Source: Hedera helix
Lineage: Eukaryota; Streptophyta; Magnoliopsida; Apiales; Araliaceae
Assembly: GCA_947179155.2 (NCBI GenBank)
Contig: OX359282.1
Location: forward strand, 2,963,501 to 3,027,500
Length of the DNA: 64,000 bases
Reading direction: 5' to 3'
In this document: positions 1 through 12,800 of the stretch, in pieces
Layout of the letters: the number at the start of each line of letters is the position of its first letter
Position numbering within the stretch: position 1 is the stretch's first letter
The notes under the pieces: generated by a model
The model's input: only the letters and a program-made list of their open reading frames with translations
What the model was told of the DNA's origin: nothing
Database searches by the model: none
Program-made: the position numbers and the translations under genes

Positions 1-805
1 AAGTTCAGGAGGTAATGTTACCTCGTACGCCACTTCACCGACTCGCCTCAAGATTTCGAACGGTCCTATGAACCTAGGGCTCAGCTTGCCCTTCTTGCCA
101 AAACAGATCTTCCCATTCCAGGGAGATACCTTCAGAAATACGAAACTGCCCACGTCGAAGTTCCGCTTTTGGCGATGCAAATCCGCGTACTTCTTTTGAT
201 GATCTTGAGCTGCTACCAGTCGATTTCTGATAAGTTGCACTGTGTCTGCAATCTGCTGCACCATTTCAGGTCTAAGCAGTCTTCGCTCACCAACCTCGTC
301 CCAACACAACGGTGTTCGACACTTTCTTCCATAAAGCGCTTCGTACGGTGGCATGCCAATACTAGCGTGATAGCTGTTGTTGTAAGCGAACTCTACCAGT
401 GGAAAATGGTCATCCCAACTGCTCTTTAAGTCCATCACGACCGCTCGGAGCATATCCTCCAGAGTCTGAATCATTCGCTCACTCTAGCCGTCAGTTTAAG
501 GATGGTACGCTGTGCTTAACCTCAATTATGTTCCCATTCTTGCTTGCAGACTTCTCCAAAAATTTGACGTGAAGCGCGGATCTCTGTCGGACACAATCGA
601 TACCGGCACTCCATATCGTGACACTATCTCCTTCACATAGAGCTTCGCTAACTGCTCCAGATTGTACCGTATTCTGATAGATAGAAAATGGGCTGACTTG
701 GTCAGACGATCCACTATTACCCAGATCCCTTTATGTGTCGGTGGCAAACCCACCACAAAGTCCATCGTGATGTGCTCCCACTTTCACTCTGGAATCTCTA
801 GTGGT
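1..805 (-). pseudogene. Ty3/gypsy integrase fragment (broken)
   Basis: Reading the minus strand gives the catalytic core and C-terminal part of a gypsy-type retrotransposon integrase, the enzyme that joins element cDNA to the chromosome. The core entry MDFVVGLP lies near 765, followed by VIVDRLTKSAHF with the first catalytic Asp, and by VSDRDPRFTSNFW with the second Asp near 580. The C-terminal region continues to the window edge with a KLSPRFIGPFEIL segment. The sequence between 440 and 525 has three in-frame stops, at sites where the family has Gln, Gln and Arg codons. The start of the domain is lost at about 805, where the reading switches into an LTR. The lineage resembles Tekay/Del chromoviruses, but the chromodomain would lie outside the window. 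Confidence 0.85.
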
Positions 806-1142
806 TGTGCGTGTGTGTGTGTGTTTATTTAAGTAATCTAATAATATAGCAAGGTAGAAGAATTAATTAAAGTAAATCTAATTGGATTATATTTTAAGTC
901 CAAATGAATTATTAAATTAGGTTCAAGAAAATAAACCTAGTAGTCCATGAACATAGTTAATTTAATAGTTTATGTTATAATTGAACTAGCCCAATGCTTG
1001 TTTTAATTAAGTGTAGTATGTGTTAGTGATTGTTAGCCCAATGGAATGAATAAATTGAGCCCAAACAAATTAAATAGATGAGCCCAATATATTAAATTCT
1101 AGAGTCCAATGCGGAGGAGCCTAAATCAAAGTCAAAATTGGT

Positions 1143-1143
1143 C

Positions 1144-1203
<60 letters not shown>
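1143..1203. repeat. (TA)n(TG)n microsatellite
   Basis: A short TA run is followed by about 24 TG dinucleotides. The homologous solo LTR near 27690 has a TA-rich run at the equivalent place, so the array belongs to the LTR. Confidence 0.95.
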
Positions 1204-1204
<1 letters not shown>

Positions 1205-2084
1205 ATGATAAAAATAAAGCAAAATTGGAGCCAAAATAGGCCATTTGGCCGATCATTTGGGGTGGACTTCAAATTTCATGTGTTGTGGTTTTAAGTCCAA
1301 TGGTACAAGAGTTATTGAGCCAAGCTACCAACCCTTACCAATTCAAGCCCTTTATGTAAGGAAATCTCTAAATTCTAGCTAATTTGAAATAAAGAAAAGA
1401 TGAGATTGGTGATTTTGTATAGATATGGCTTGTATATGTCTATATTTTGGATGATAACTCTTGGCTATAAATAAGTGTCTTGTAAGTGATATAGAGTTTG
1501 CTTCATTTCTTAGAGAGAGGAAGTTCTAGAGCTTTAAAAAAAAAGCTAGAGAATTTGTGAGTAGTGAGCTAGATCATCTAGAGTGTGTATCTAGTAGCCA
1601 AGGTGGAGTCATCATCCTTTGTTGTTTACTTTGGAAGAAGAAGGATAAGAGCATCCAAGCTTAAAAGGTTTAAAAGTGCTCTTTACCATATCTCTCTTCA
1701 TTTCTATGGTTTATATTTAGTGTAGAAATGTTTGTCATGGTTGTTTGTGGGAGAAATTTGTGTTTGAAGGAGTTATGGTGAGCTCGAAGGTATAAGGATC
1801 GAGGTTTATTGGTGAATATATGTATACGGGTGCTCGTGTATGTGTATTGTAATTTATATGGTCAAAAGATGTTCTTACCGGTTCAAAACCTATTTTGATA
1901 TTCTATAATGCTAGATCTTGAATATATAGGAAGATTCATGATTTAATATGTTTAATATGTGCACTTGTATGCTTGGTATGGAAATAAGTAGTAGAAATGT
2001 GTATATAAAGCTTTACCGGTAAAACCCTAACTACGGGTCGGGTTGGATCTTTTAGAAATGAAATGGGTCAAAAAATATACTTTT

Positions 2085-2275
2085 ATATAACATTAATATT
2101 TAACAAGTTTTAAATGAATAAAATATTATTAAATGATTAATAATATTATAAGTTGAATAAAATATTATTAAATAATTAATAATATTAAGAAATGAATAAA
2201 ATATTATTAAATGATTAATAATATTATGAGATTAATAAAATATTATTAAATGGTTAATAATATTAGATAGAAGCT
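2085..2275. repeat. Short array of palindromic AT-rich units in LTR-A
   Basis: Roughly five units contain AATATTATTAA, a 4-base spacer and TTAATAATATT, which are perfect inverted repeats. The same unit is expanded to about 19 copies in the solo LTR at 29037-29780. Confidence 0.85.
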
Positions 2276-3481
2276 TAAACTATATTAAATGATTAACATA
2301 AGTTTTATGTGATTAAAATATTATCAAATAATGATAATATTTTCTAAGTATTTGATATACCCTTAACTATTAAATTATGTGATTAAGGGTTAGTAAGTTG
2401 AGATATACAAATGCTATTATATGAACCTAGATATGATACTAATTGAAAGATCAACTTGATAAATTGTTATGTCTGTTCAAAGGATATTACATTGTATTGG
2501 TTAGCAGTAATCAACAATCCAGGCAAGTTCCTTAACCTTACTCAACTTTATATTGAGCAAGTTTCATATGCCTGATCATGTATTTATTTTGCAAGAACTT
2601 AAGTGGTTTAATTATTGAAAATTGATCCGTATCCATATTGTTTATGAAATGGCACATAGTGCATTTGAAGCTTTATAGTTCTTTGATTCATAAACTGTTT
2701 ACGAATGTCTAAGCTAATTGTTCGGCTAGATACTGCATGTATAAATTCAATAACTTAAATATTTTTAAAAGCTTATCCAAACCATTGGTTGATGCGGATT
2801 CTTATAGTAAGTCTGAGAATGAACAACCCTAGATAAGGGGATTATATGTCGGGAAACCGACCTTTGCGCAAGTTGTCAAAATGTTATGCATATACAACGG
2901 GTTGAAGAAGTTGATCCCCTTAAATACCAAATTACTGAAAGGGTCAGAGGAAACTCTGTTTTGCCCTCGTTAGTTCTTGGTCCCTAGAAATCACTCAGCA
3001 GTAAAGACTCAATCATTTCTTTTAAATTGAAATTTGAATCTTGTTATTTCATAATTCTTATATATTGTTTAAATCCCTAAAGTTATTTCGCATTCAATCA
3101 TGATATATCTTTTATTACTATTCTTTAACTTGCTGAGTAAGCTAGTTGTTCGCCCTTGCTATATCGTGAACCATTTTTCAGTTAAGCCCGAATGCTCCAA
3201 GAAGGACAAGGGCAAGGGAAAAGCCAAAGCTTAGATTATAGCATGTTAGATTATCAGTTTAATATGTAAATTACAGTTGTAAATCTTTTGTAATCCCTTA
3301 AGATATGTATTATTTATGTTAAGGTTAGTAGACCTTGGGGATTGTAGTCTTTTTTATAAGGAACAATTATGTATTATTTCGCGAAGATTAAATAAAGACT
3401 ATGTATTTAGTTGTTGTTATGTTTTGAATCGTGAGAACCAAACTCGAGGTTATGGAACCCGAATTTGGGGTCGTCACAGGT

Positions 3482-3493
3482 TGGTATCAAAGC
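3482..3493 (+). other. Primer-binding site, initiator tRNA-Met type
   Basis: TGGTATCAAAGC lies three bases after the LTR end CA. It matches the 3' end of plant initiator methionine tRNA, with one difference from TGGTATCAGAGC. This is where minus-strand cDNA synthesis would start. Confidence 0.8.
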
Positions 3494-3684
3494 TATAAGT
3501 TATAAAATTTTAGGTTGCGAAACTTTAGGATATAACCTTAAAAGAGTCAACTCATTTAGAATTGTATGAGATGAATTGAGAAAATTCATCAAGTTGAGGA
3601 GTAACACAATTAAATATACTTTCATTTCATCAATGAATATATTTTACTGCGATACTGATGTCATGTTGTTTGTGTAATTGTAGG

Positions 3685-4422
3685 ATGCCTGAGATTGGAC
3701 AGACTAGTTACACAGCCAAGGAGGATTTCATTGATATCCACATAGATACTGCATAGCCGCTGGTGGCTGAACCAATAAAAGATCCAAAGTCTGATTCGAA
3801 AATGGGAGAAAGAGATGAGCTAGTCAAAGGTGGCATGATGAGGCCCTACAGCGAGGATGAGGCCGAGTCAGAGTTTGAGGAGGAAGAGACAGCCGAGTAT
3901 GCTGATGGCATGGACACTACAGCTAGTGACATCATCGAGGGGTTGACTACGAGGAAAGATGAGCTCGAGGAAAGAGTCCAACACTTAGAGGAGGAGAATC
4001 TGACCCATCAGTATTTAGAGGATCAGTATAAGGCAGTAGCTTATCAGTTCTTTGGCGAGAACAGGGAGCTAAAGGAGCAGATAGCAGGTCTGGAGGAGCA
4101 TGTGCAGGGTTATGAAGACTCTATGGAGCACATTGGGTTACTAACCCATCAGATGGTTGATCAGGACGTCGAGCTACAGGCTAAGTTAGCGGCGACTGAG
4201 GCTAGATTAGCAGAGGCTGAGCTGAAGGTTCATCAAGTACAGGCATAGAAACAGGCCATCCGGGCCCATTGGTAGGAGGCGATAGAGGATAGGATTGAGA
4301 TGGAGACTTAGAGAGATGCAGCACATGGGCAGATACTGGAGCTAGAGGACGAGGTCCGCGAGAAGAGGGTGAGGATCGATAGGCTCAGTTATGTCTATCG
4401 TTCTTCATTCAACAGATTTTAA
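3685..4422 (+). pseudogene. Coiled-coil ORF upstream of gypsy gag
   Basis: An ATG at 3685 opens a frame of about 245 codons with in-frame stops at about 3754, 4246, 4273 and 4309. The longest intact part, 3763-4248, encodes 161 residues. It has an acidic stretch (EFEEEETAEY) and then heptad-like segments rich in Glu, Leu, Gln and Arg (EERVQHLEEEN, LKEQIAGLEEH), which predict a coiled coil. It sits between the primer-binding site and gag. I do not recognise a named family. It could be an accessory protein of this LTR-A lineage or captured host sequence, and the element's decay argues it is not expressed now. Confidence 0.6.
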
Positions 4423-4894
4423 AGCAGGATGCACTACTACCCAGCTGAGAAAGGCCATTCCATGCATACTATTAATAGGGGCTTGGTGATGGCCATAGTG
4501 GATGATGAGTATGATGATGCAATTCGTCGAAGGATGCGCAGTCATTAGTTATAGTTATGATGTTGTATGTATATAGATGCAGTAAAACCCAAGTTTTGTT
4601 TTGACAGAGAGTTAGTATGTTGTAAATCCCAACTCTAAGAAGTTTGTGGGATATGTTTATGATTAGATCCCATCTTTTGTAGCATTTCAAGGATAAAGGC
4701 ATTTATAGTAGTATGCTTGTGATGTAAGGTGCTATGCACTACTGTTTCAGCATATGAATATAAATGCAGTTATGTTTCATGATTGTGTTTTGATTGGTTA
4801 AATCTTTACATGTAATAGTTAATGTTAAAAGATAAAAGAATAAGATTTAGAGATAATAATATCTTAGAAGTTTTCTTATCTCTTTAATCAAACA
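4423..4894. other. Leader spacer before gag
   Basis: AT-rich leader sequence of the gypsy element lies between the coiled-coil ORF and gag. I see no further gene. Short frames on the minus strand here have no coding character. Confidence 0.6.
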
Positions 4895-5950
4895 ATGGCG
4901 CCACGTAGACAACCACTAAGGAATCAAGGAGGAGAAGAGACAGTCAACAACGACGAGGGGGGACACAATGTAGACCTAATGCAGAACATTATCGATATGC
5001 TAGCAGAGGCGATACAGAATAAACATCCAGTAGTAGAAAATTCGCCACCGCTACCAAATCAGTTGGCCAATTTCAAAGACTTCAAAGCAATCGGACCACC
5101 GGAGTTTAGGGGGACGACAGACCCAATCAATGCCCAGTCATGGATAAAGGAGATAGAAAAGGCGTTTGTTATTGCAAGAGTGACAGAGGAGCAAAAGACT
5201 ATTTCTGCTACCTACATGATGAAGGGGGAGGCCAATTTCTGGTGGGAAGCTAATCAGAATAGGGCTGGAGAAGGTGTGGTGTCATGGGAAAGATTTAAGG
5301 AGATATTCGATAAGAACTACTTTCCAAAAAGTATAAAGAGTAGAATGTATGTTAGATTTCTAGAGCTGAAGCAAGAGAATATATCGGTACCCGAGTATGC
5401 GGTAAAATTTAATGAGTTGGTCTGATTCGCTCCACATCAGGTGGACACTGAGGAACGCAAGGCCAGAAGATTTGAGAATGGTTTAAGACCATGGATATTT
5501 AATAAGGTGGCAGCGTTACAAATTGATTCATTCTCAACTTTACTAAAGAAATCAATAATAGCTGAATGAGGAAACGAGGCATTATCCAAGCATAACCAAG
5601 AGAGAAATAAAAAGAGAAGCGAATGAGGAAATAAGAATAGTAACAGTGGTGGCAACAAAAACAACAAGTGTAAATAGGAAAACAACAATGATAAGAGCTT
5701 GGAAAATCAACTAGGGAATTTTTAGAAAAAGAAGGCATGCATCAAATGTAGGAAGAATCATTTCAGGGAATGCATGAAGGGCAAAAATATATGCTACAAC
5801 TGCGGGCAGGAGGGACACGTTTCTCCAAATTGTCCCCACCCAAAGAAAGGAAGATGCTACTCGTGCAGAACCGCATATCATATGATAAAAGATTGTCCTA
5901 ACAAGAAGAATGATGGAGGAACCAGCAACAAAAGCAATAGCAGCAGATTG
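4895..5950 (+). pseudogene. Ty3/gypsy gag (nucleocapsid), broken
   Basis: Gag forms the capsid that packages the element RNA. The first 176 residues (4895-5425) include the retrotransposon-gag core, with PPEFRGTTDP, SWIKEIEKAF, EANFWWE and RFLELKQ. A TGA at 5423 breaks the frame, and further stops follow near 5566, 5623, 5676 and 5724. At 5770-5900 two CCHC zinc knuckles remain (CYNCGQEGHVSPNC, and a second beginning CYSC). The N-terminal ATG follows an AT-rich leader and matches the usual MAPRR-type gag start of Tekay-like elements. The stops make it non-functional. Confidence 0.85.
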
Positions 5951-5989
5951 ACTATCGAGGAACCGATACAGCAGAACAAGCCGACAACA

Positions 5990-6137
5990 CAGACTTTCAA
6001 CATGACAGTACAAGATGCCGTGGAGTCAAAATACGTGGTGTCAGATATTATTCCGATCAATAATATAAATGCTTATGTATTGTTTGATTCGGGTGCTACC
6101 TGTTCATTTGTGTATGATGATTTCGCTAGATGGTTAT
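5990..6137 (+). pseudogene. Ty3/gypsy aspartic protease fragment, interrupted by copia-1
   Basis: The frame that carries the zinc knuckles continues into the pepsin-like retroviral-type protease that cuts the polyprotein. The segment AYVLFDSGATCSFV (about 6070-6112) contains the catalytic DSG triad. Sequence matching this family stops at 6137, where the copia-1 LTR begins. The rest of this pol gene is not found immediately after copia-1. Confidence 0.75.
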
Positions 6138-7638
6138 TATTGAACATTGCATATTTGATTTGATGATAAGAATTAAGGTGATAAATGCATTCAATAGTAG
6201 AGTTGTAAAGTCTTTTGATTGTTCATGATATACAAGGACTTAGTTAGATAAGATCAAAACTGTTAGGTTGATCTTTTGGATATGAATGTATTGAGTTGTA
6301 AAGTCCCGTGTTATGTTCACGGACTTAGTTTATGAAAAGGTCAAATCTGTTAAGTTGATCTTGTGTTATATCTCTTCAGTCAGTCTAATCGTAGAATGGA
6401 CTCTACGACTCCACACAAAGAAGACTCAACAATTCAGTTTGTTCGTAGAATGGACTCTACGATCCTGCACAAAGAAGACTCAACGATTCAGTCTATTTGT
6501 AGAGTGGACTCTACGATTTCGCGCCAGAAAGACTCTACGATTTGGTCAAAGCAAAGGAACATACTCCACGACCAAGAAAGAAGCGGTCGTAGAATAGACT
6601 CTACAATCAATAGAATTGTCGTAGAATAAAACTCTACGATCTCTAGACAGAAGCAACTTCGTTGAGAAGAACAATCTACATCAATGTGTCAGATAAACTT
6701 ATGCCAAGAGCCTAAAGTCAGAAATATCAGAGAACTGACCAAAGCGTACTATGCAACCGAGAAAAGACTTTCAAGGTTGTAAAGTCAGAAGATTGTGTCA
6801 TATCAGCCATATTTCTATAGAAGACCAAACACATCTATGAAAGTTGGTAGAAACCTACGACTGTCATGTCTTGTCCCAAGGAAAAAGGAAACACCTTTTT
6901 GGACAGTATTTGCAGGTCAATTAATACCTCGTCAGAGCATTAATGAGCTAAATGAATATAATATTCAACAGCTCTACATTGTGAGGTAACGGACAGAAAT
7001 TGAAGAGGGAAGATTTCAAACGGGAAGAAATCTGATGCTTCTATATGAGAAGCCCAGACTCAATACAGTAAACAGACAAGCAACACACAAGAAAGAAAAA
7101 TATACGCAAGAATTGTAAACAATCAAAAGCAAAAGTATCTTGCATCGCTACTAAGTTCTTCAGAAACTTATGCTAAACGCAACTTATTAGTACACCCAAA
7201 TTTACACTACTCAAGAAGAGTTCTTAGTAAACTAGAGTATCCAAGTCTGCTGGACTTGTAGAGTTCTTAGTGAACTAAAGTTCCAAGATTGTTGGTCTTG
7301 AAGGAATCTTAATGATTCAGAAATTGTAAAAGTATCCTTAGTGGATTTGTTGCTCAAGGAGCAGAACAGTGGAGTAGGAGTCTTGTGAACTCTGAACCAC
7401 TTAAAAACTGGTGTCTTTCATCTTGTGTTTATTAATTGCTATAACTGCTATATAACTACTTGTTGAATTATTACATTAACATATTAAGAAGGGGTAACTA
7501 AATCATATTCCACTGTGCTAAACTATTTGATTATTAATTCATTCTTTCTTAAAGACAAATAAAGAAAAAGTTTTAAAGTATCTATTCAATCCCCCCCCCC
7601 CCCCTTCTAGATATCTTTCGTATCATTGGAAACTAACA
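6138..7638 (+). repeat. 5' LTR of copia-1
   Basis: It starts TATTGAACATTG and ends AACTAACA. It aligns with both copia-2 LTRs along its whole length, including a 14-base C run at 7591-7604. The first dinucleotide is TA instead of TG, as in the 3' LTR of copia-2. The length is 1,501 bp. Confidence 0.9.
6389..6560. repeat. 54-bp tandem repeat with TCGTAGA/TCTACGA palindromes
   Basis: Three units begin at 6389, 6443 and about 6497. Each contains TCGTAGA, six bases, then TCTACGA (or a near variant), an inverted repeat. Further single copies follow near 6585 and 6620. Copia-2 LTRs have a differently arranged version of the same motif. Confidence 0.85.
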
Positions 7639-7640
7639 AT

Positions 7641-7652
7641 TGGTATCAGAGC
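7641..7652 (+). other. Copia-1 primer-binding site
   Basis: TGGTATCAGAGC lies two bases after the LTR end. It is the exact initiator methionine tRNA type. Confidence 0.9.
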
Positions 7653-7693
7653 AAGTTCTCACATTTAAAGCCTTACAAGCTTGAGTAAATCTA

Positions 7694-9820
7694 ATGGCAC
7701 ACAACAAGAATGGATCAGAACTCGGTGGAGGTAACAGACCACCAATGTGCAATAAAAAAAATTTGCTAACTGGAAAGTTCATATGCAAGCTTACATGGAT
7801 GCAATAGACGATGAGTTGTTCGAGACATCACTTAATGGGTCAGTTATACCAATGAAGCTTTTATTAACAATTGAAGATCCAAACAAGCTAGTAGCAAAGA
7901 AAAGAGAAGAATGGACCGACAACGAAAAGAAGGATGTTCAAAGAGACAAAAAGGCCAAAAACATCTTATTCCAATCTTTAGATGATGAGTTGTTTGAAAA
8001 CGTTGTCAACTGCAAAGCGGCTCAAGAAGTCTGGCAGACTCTGTTGATCATGCACGAAGGAACAGAAGAAGTCAGAGAAAATAAGCAATCACTGCTTATT
8101 TAGCAATATGAAATGTTCACCCACATATCAGGGGAGAACATTACAAACACCTATGAGAGATTTAACTTGCTGCTAAACTCTTTCAGATCATTTGGAAAAG
8201 TCTACCCGAATAGAGATCTCATCATCAAATTCATGAGATCTTTGCCAAGCAAATGGGATGCCAAAACCACAACCATCCGGGAGTTAAAGAACCTGCACGA
8301 AATGACTGTATAACAGCTCTATGAAAATCTTCTTACCTACAAGTTAGAGCTAAATCAAAGGGCAGAGACCTTATCTGAGGGAATAAAAAAGGAGAAGAAC
8401 ATTTCTCTTAAAGCTTCAATTTCAGTTCTCCAAAACAATCTTAAGGTTGATTCTGACTCTGATAACGATTAATCAAATGATGATGAAGGAGCTGCCATGC
8501 TGGTCAGACAATTTAAAAGATTCATCAACAGAAATAGACCATAGAAGTTCAGAAGCAGCAACATCAAAGAACAAACAAATGACCTTTGCTACAATTGCAA
8601 AAAGCCAAGCCATTTCATTGCTAAGTGCCCAAAACCCTTGAGAGAAGAACTGAGGAAGGATAAAATAAAAGGAAATCCAAAAAGGAAATTCAAGAGCTTC
8701 CACAATCAAAAGAAGAAAGACAAAAGCTTCATAGCTGAAGGCTCCTGGAGTGACTCAAGGGAGGAACTAAACTCCGAGTCAAGTGATAATGAAGAGCCAC
8801 ATAAGGCCAACCTGTGTTTAATGGCAAACGAAGAAGGAAGCAGCAAAAAGGAATTCAACATAGATGAGGTATTTGATTTTTACTCCCCTGAATTAAACAT
8901 TGATGATCTCAAAAAAAGCATGTATGACTTAATGGTAGAATTACACAAATACATGAAATTGTTTATAAGGTTATCTAAAGATTATTCTCATCTAAAGGAG
9001 AAAAAAGAGAAAATAAGTCTAAAATTAGAAGCCACACTTCAAATTGCAAAACTTTATTCTATTCTTGAGACTGGGAATGAAAAATTGAAAAAGATAATTG
9101 AATTGAGCACTCAGAAAGAGTCTTCACTAGTCTCCAAAATTCAGGAACTAGAAAAGATAATTTTCATGTGGAACAAATCAAGTTTGTCTATGGACATCCT
9201 GATCTCAAGCCAAAGAGATGTGGCTGATAGATCAGGATTAGGTTTTGAGAATTCTGTCTCAGAGCCTAATATGGAGAAATCAATGGAAGTAAATGAAAGC
9301 AAATCCTTTAATCTTAATAAAGGAATTGTATTCATCAAATCCTAAGATTCAATTTCTCCCAGCTGTCCACACTCTGCTAATCCTGCTATCATATTAGTCA
9401 ATAAAACTCGTATCGGCCTAGGATTCAAAAAATTAAAAAGTAAGTCAACACCTATAACTGACTCGAATGATCGTAGAGTCAAGCAAAACTTACTCTACTA
9501 ACCAACCATACAGAAATCGTAGAGTTAACTTTTACTTTACGAAGTATGAGAATCGTAGAGTAGCATGGAAGCAAAATGTATATCAGCTTAACAGGAGGAC
9601 TATGAGCAACTATAATCCATACAGGTCCTGGACAAATAGGAATTTACAAATATACACACATCATAGTCAACATCATATCAGTCATAATTACCATCATAAA
9701 AATGATAAATATTTATCATATTATCATTATTACAAACTGCAAAGATCTAAAATCAAATAGATTTGGGTCCCAAAAGGTACTAACAAAATAGGACCCAAGC
9801 AATTGTGGGTACCAAAATGA
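7694..9820 (+). pseudogene. Copia-1 gag, multiply broken
   Basis: The frame starts at an ATG followed by AHNKNGSELGGG. A single-base change in an A run near 7756 shifts it, and the sequence resumes as QAYMDAIDDELFE (7783 on). Stops interrupt it at 8101 and 8311. The zinc knuckle near 8590 is intact (CYNCKKPSHFIAKC), unlike that of copia-2. The long C-terminal part (8638-9345 and beyond) has coiled-coil heptads and the segment DRSGLGFE, as in Sirevirus gags. The region ends near 9820 with a KQLWVPK-type tail. It would have encoded the particle protein of the element. Confidence 0.85.
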
Positions 9821-9834
9821 AGATTGATTTGTTA

Positions 9835-12800
9835 TGTAGGTAAAGAGATCTATCTGGTATCTTAACAGTGGATGCTCAAGACACATGACAGGAGACAAGG
9901 CTCTTCTGACAGATTACAAAGAAAAGGATGGACCTGCAGTCATATTTAGAGACAACAATTCGGGAAAAAATAGAAGATATGGCTCAACTGGAAATGGTGC
10001 AATATCATTCAGTAAAGTTGCTTATGTTGAAGGACTAAAGCATGACCTGTTAAGCATCATTCAACTATATGACAAAGGGCATCAAGTCACTTTCCTCAAC
10101 AATCAATGCCAAGTCAGAGATTTGAAGACTAACTCTCTAAAGCTAGTAGGAGTTCAAGAAGGAAACATCTACGTGGTCAACCTTACCAAATTATGTTCAG
10201 ATTAGGCTGTCTGTTTCCTTACTAAAGCCTCTGAAGATATGTGATGACTCTGGCACAGGAGATTATCTCATCTTAACTTTAAGAGTATTCCAAAGCTTAC
10301 CTCCAAAGACCTAGTAAAAGGATTGGCAAAGCTTAATTTCATTAAAGAAAAATCCTGCAAAACATGTCAGCTTGGAAAACAAATACAAAACTCCTTCCAA
10401 AGTAAGACAGTCAACTCAAATGATAGAGCCCTTCAATTACTACACATGGATTTATTCAGGCCTATCCCAATTGCAAGCCTTGGAGGAAAGAGATACTCTC
10501 TAGTTGTTGTAGATGACTACACGAGATACATATGGGTATCATTTCTAAGCTCTAAAGATGAAACTAGTTCACATCTTATCAAGCTCTTCAAACTAATCAT
10601 GAATGAAAAGGGCGAAAAGATCAAGGCCATCAGAAGTGATCACGGAAGAGAGTTTGACTTTTCAGATATGGACCAGTTCTGTGAAGAAAATAAAATCAAT
10701 CATAATTTCTCAGCCCCAAGGACTCCTCAATAGAATGGAGTAGTAGAAAGGAAGAATAGGACTCTAATTGAAGCAGGAAGATCTCTTCTAGCAGCAGCCT
10801 ATCTTCCTGAGTATTTCTGGGCTGAAGCCATTAGCACTGCATGCTACACCCAGAATAGGTCACTCATACACTCAACTTTGAAGAAGACTCCATACGAATT
10901 ATAGAAAGAAAGAAAGCCAAACATAAGCTACTTTCATGCGTTTGGCTGTCTATGCTACGTACTCAACAATGGCAAGAAGCATCTAACCAAATTCCAATCA
11001 ACGTCAGATGAAGGAATCTTCCTTGGCTATGCAACGGATAGCATAACATACAAAGTGTTCAACCAAGAATCCTTAACTGTTGAAATCTTCATCCATGTCA
11101 CATTCGATGAATCAGACACAGAAAAGAAAAGCTCAACACTCAACGATTCATCAAATATATTCTCAACGATCGAAGATCTCAAAATCGTAGAGTTGGACTC
11201 TACGATCATGGAACCAACAACAGAAATCGTTGAGCAAGTAGAAGAAATCGTAGAACTCACCACACCAGACATTGAAACTCTACGATCAGAACAAGAAGTT
11301 GATTTGGATGAACTCAGACAAAAAGGCACCAGAACAGACGTTTCGAGCAGAATAAAGTGGACCAAAGATCACACTCAAGATCTAATAATTAGAAATCTAA
11401 ATACTGGAATCAAGACAAGAGTTGCAACTTTAAATGAATGCTTTTACCTAAGCTTTCTCTCTCAAGTGGAACCCAAGAAGATCGAAGAAGCCTTAGGAGA
11501 TTCAAGTTGGATAGAGGTCATGCAAGATGAGCTAAATCAATTTGAAAGGAGCAAAGTTTGGAGATTAGTTGCCAGACCTCAGCATAAACCAGTCAATGGC
11601 ACCAAATGGGTCTTCAGGAACAAAATGGATGAAAATGGTGTGATTACAAGGAACAAAGCAAGACTGGTGGCCAAAGGCTATTCTCAAGAGGAATGAATTG
11701 ACTAAGAAGAGACCTTTGCTCCAATAGCCAGATTGGAAGCCAAAAGGATTTTTCTCACCCATGATACACACATGAAGTTTAAAGTCTTCCAAATGGATGT
11801 CAAGAGTGCATTTATGAATGGAGTACTTCAAGAAGAAGTCTATATGGAACAACCTCCAGGTTTTATCAATTCAACCATTTCAAATTATGTTTATAGATTA
11901 GATAAAGTTTTATATGGTCTAAAACAAGCACCCAGAGCATGGTATGAAACCTTAACTAACTTTCTTATTGAAAAATGATTCACTAGAGGAAGAGTAGATA
12001 CTACGTTATTTTTAAAAAAACATAAGGATAAAACACTGCTAGTTTAAATTTATGTAGATGATATTATATTTGGTTCTTCGGATGAAAAACGGTGTGAAAG
12101 GTTTGCCAAGCTTATGCATAGCAAGTTTGAGATGGGCATGATGGGAAAACTTAACTTCTTCCTTAGACTTCAAGTAAAGCAGACTGATGAAGGCATCTTC
12201 ATAAACCAATCCAAGTACATCAAAGACTTACTAAATAAGTATGGAATGGAATCTGCAACCATCATGAAAACTCATATGCCACCTGCCACTAAGCTTGACA
12301 AAGATGAGAATGGTAAAAACATTAATATCACTCAGTACAGAGGTATGATAGGCTCACTCTTATACCTAACTGCTAGCCGACCAGATATAATGTTTGCTAC
12401 ATGTATATGTGCTAGATTTCAGGCTAACCCTAAAGAGTTTCATCTAATAGCTGTGAAAAGAATTTTCAAATATCTTAAAGGAACTCCAAATTTGGGATTA
12501 TGGTATCCCAAGGAGTCTTCCTTTAATCTAATAGGATATTCAGATACTGACTATGCAGGATGCAAAATAGATAGAAAAAGCACAAGTGGAACATACCAGA
12601 TGTTAGGCAGCAGACTTGTCTCTTGGTTTAGTAAGAAGCAAAACTCAGTATCCACATCAACTGCAGAAGCTGAATATATAGCCGCATGCAGTTGTTGTGC
12701 ACAAATCCTATGGATGAAGACTCAGCTAGCAGACTACGGTTTTGAGCTTAATTTTATCCCTATATACTATGATAATACAAGTGCAATTGCCATAACTCAT

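Larger units (their letters stand above)
805..3478 (+). mobile_element. 5'-truncated LTR of a Ty3/gypsy element (LTR-A family)
   Basis: The sequence is collinear with the solo LTR at 27255-31034. Shared parts include the segment near 880 (AATCTAATTGGATTATATTT), a hairpin-repeat tract, a lysine/glycine-rich coding-like patch near 3205, and the terminal GGGGTCGTCACA. It ends at 3478, directly before a primer-binding site, so it is a 5' LTR. About 140 bases of the LTR start are missing, and the left junction near 805 follows integrase sequence of the opposite strand. A TG microsatellite lies inside. It is noncoding, and its short open frames are not genes. Confidence 0.8.
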
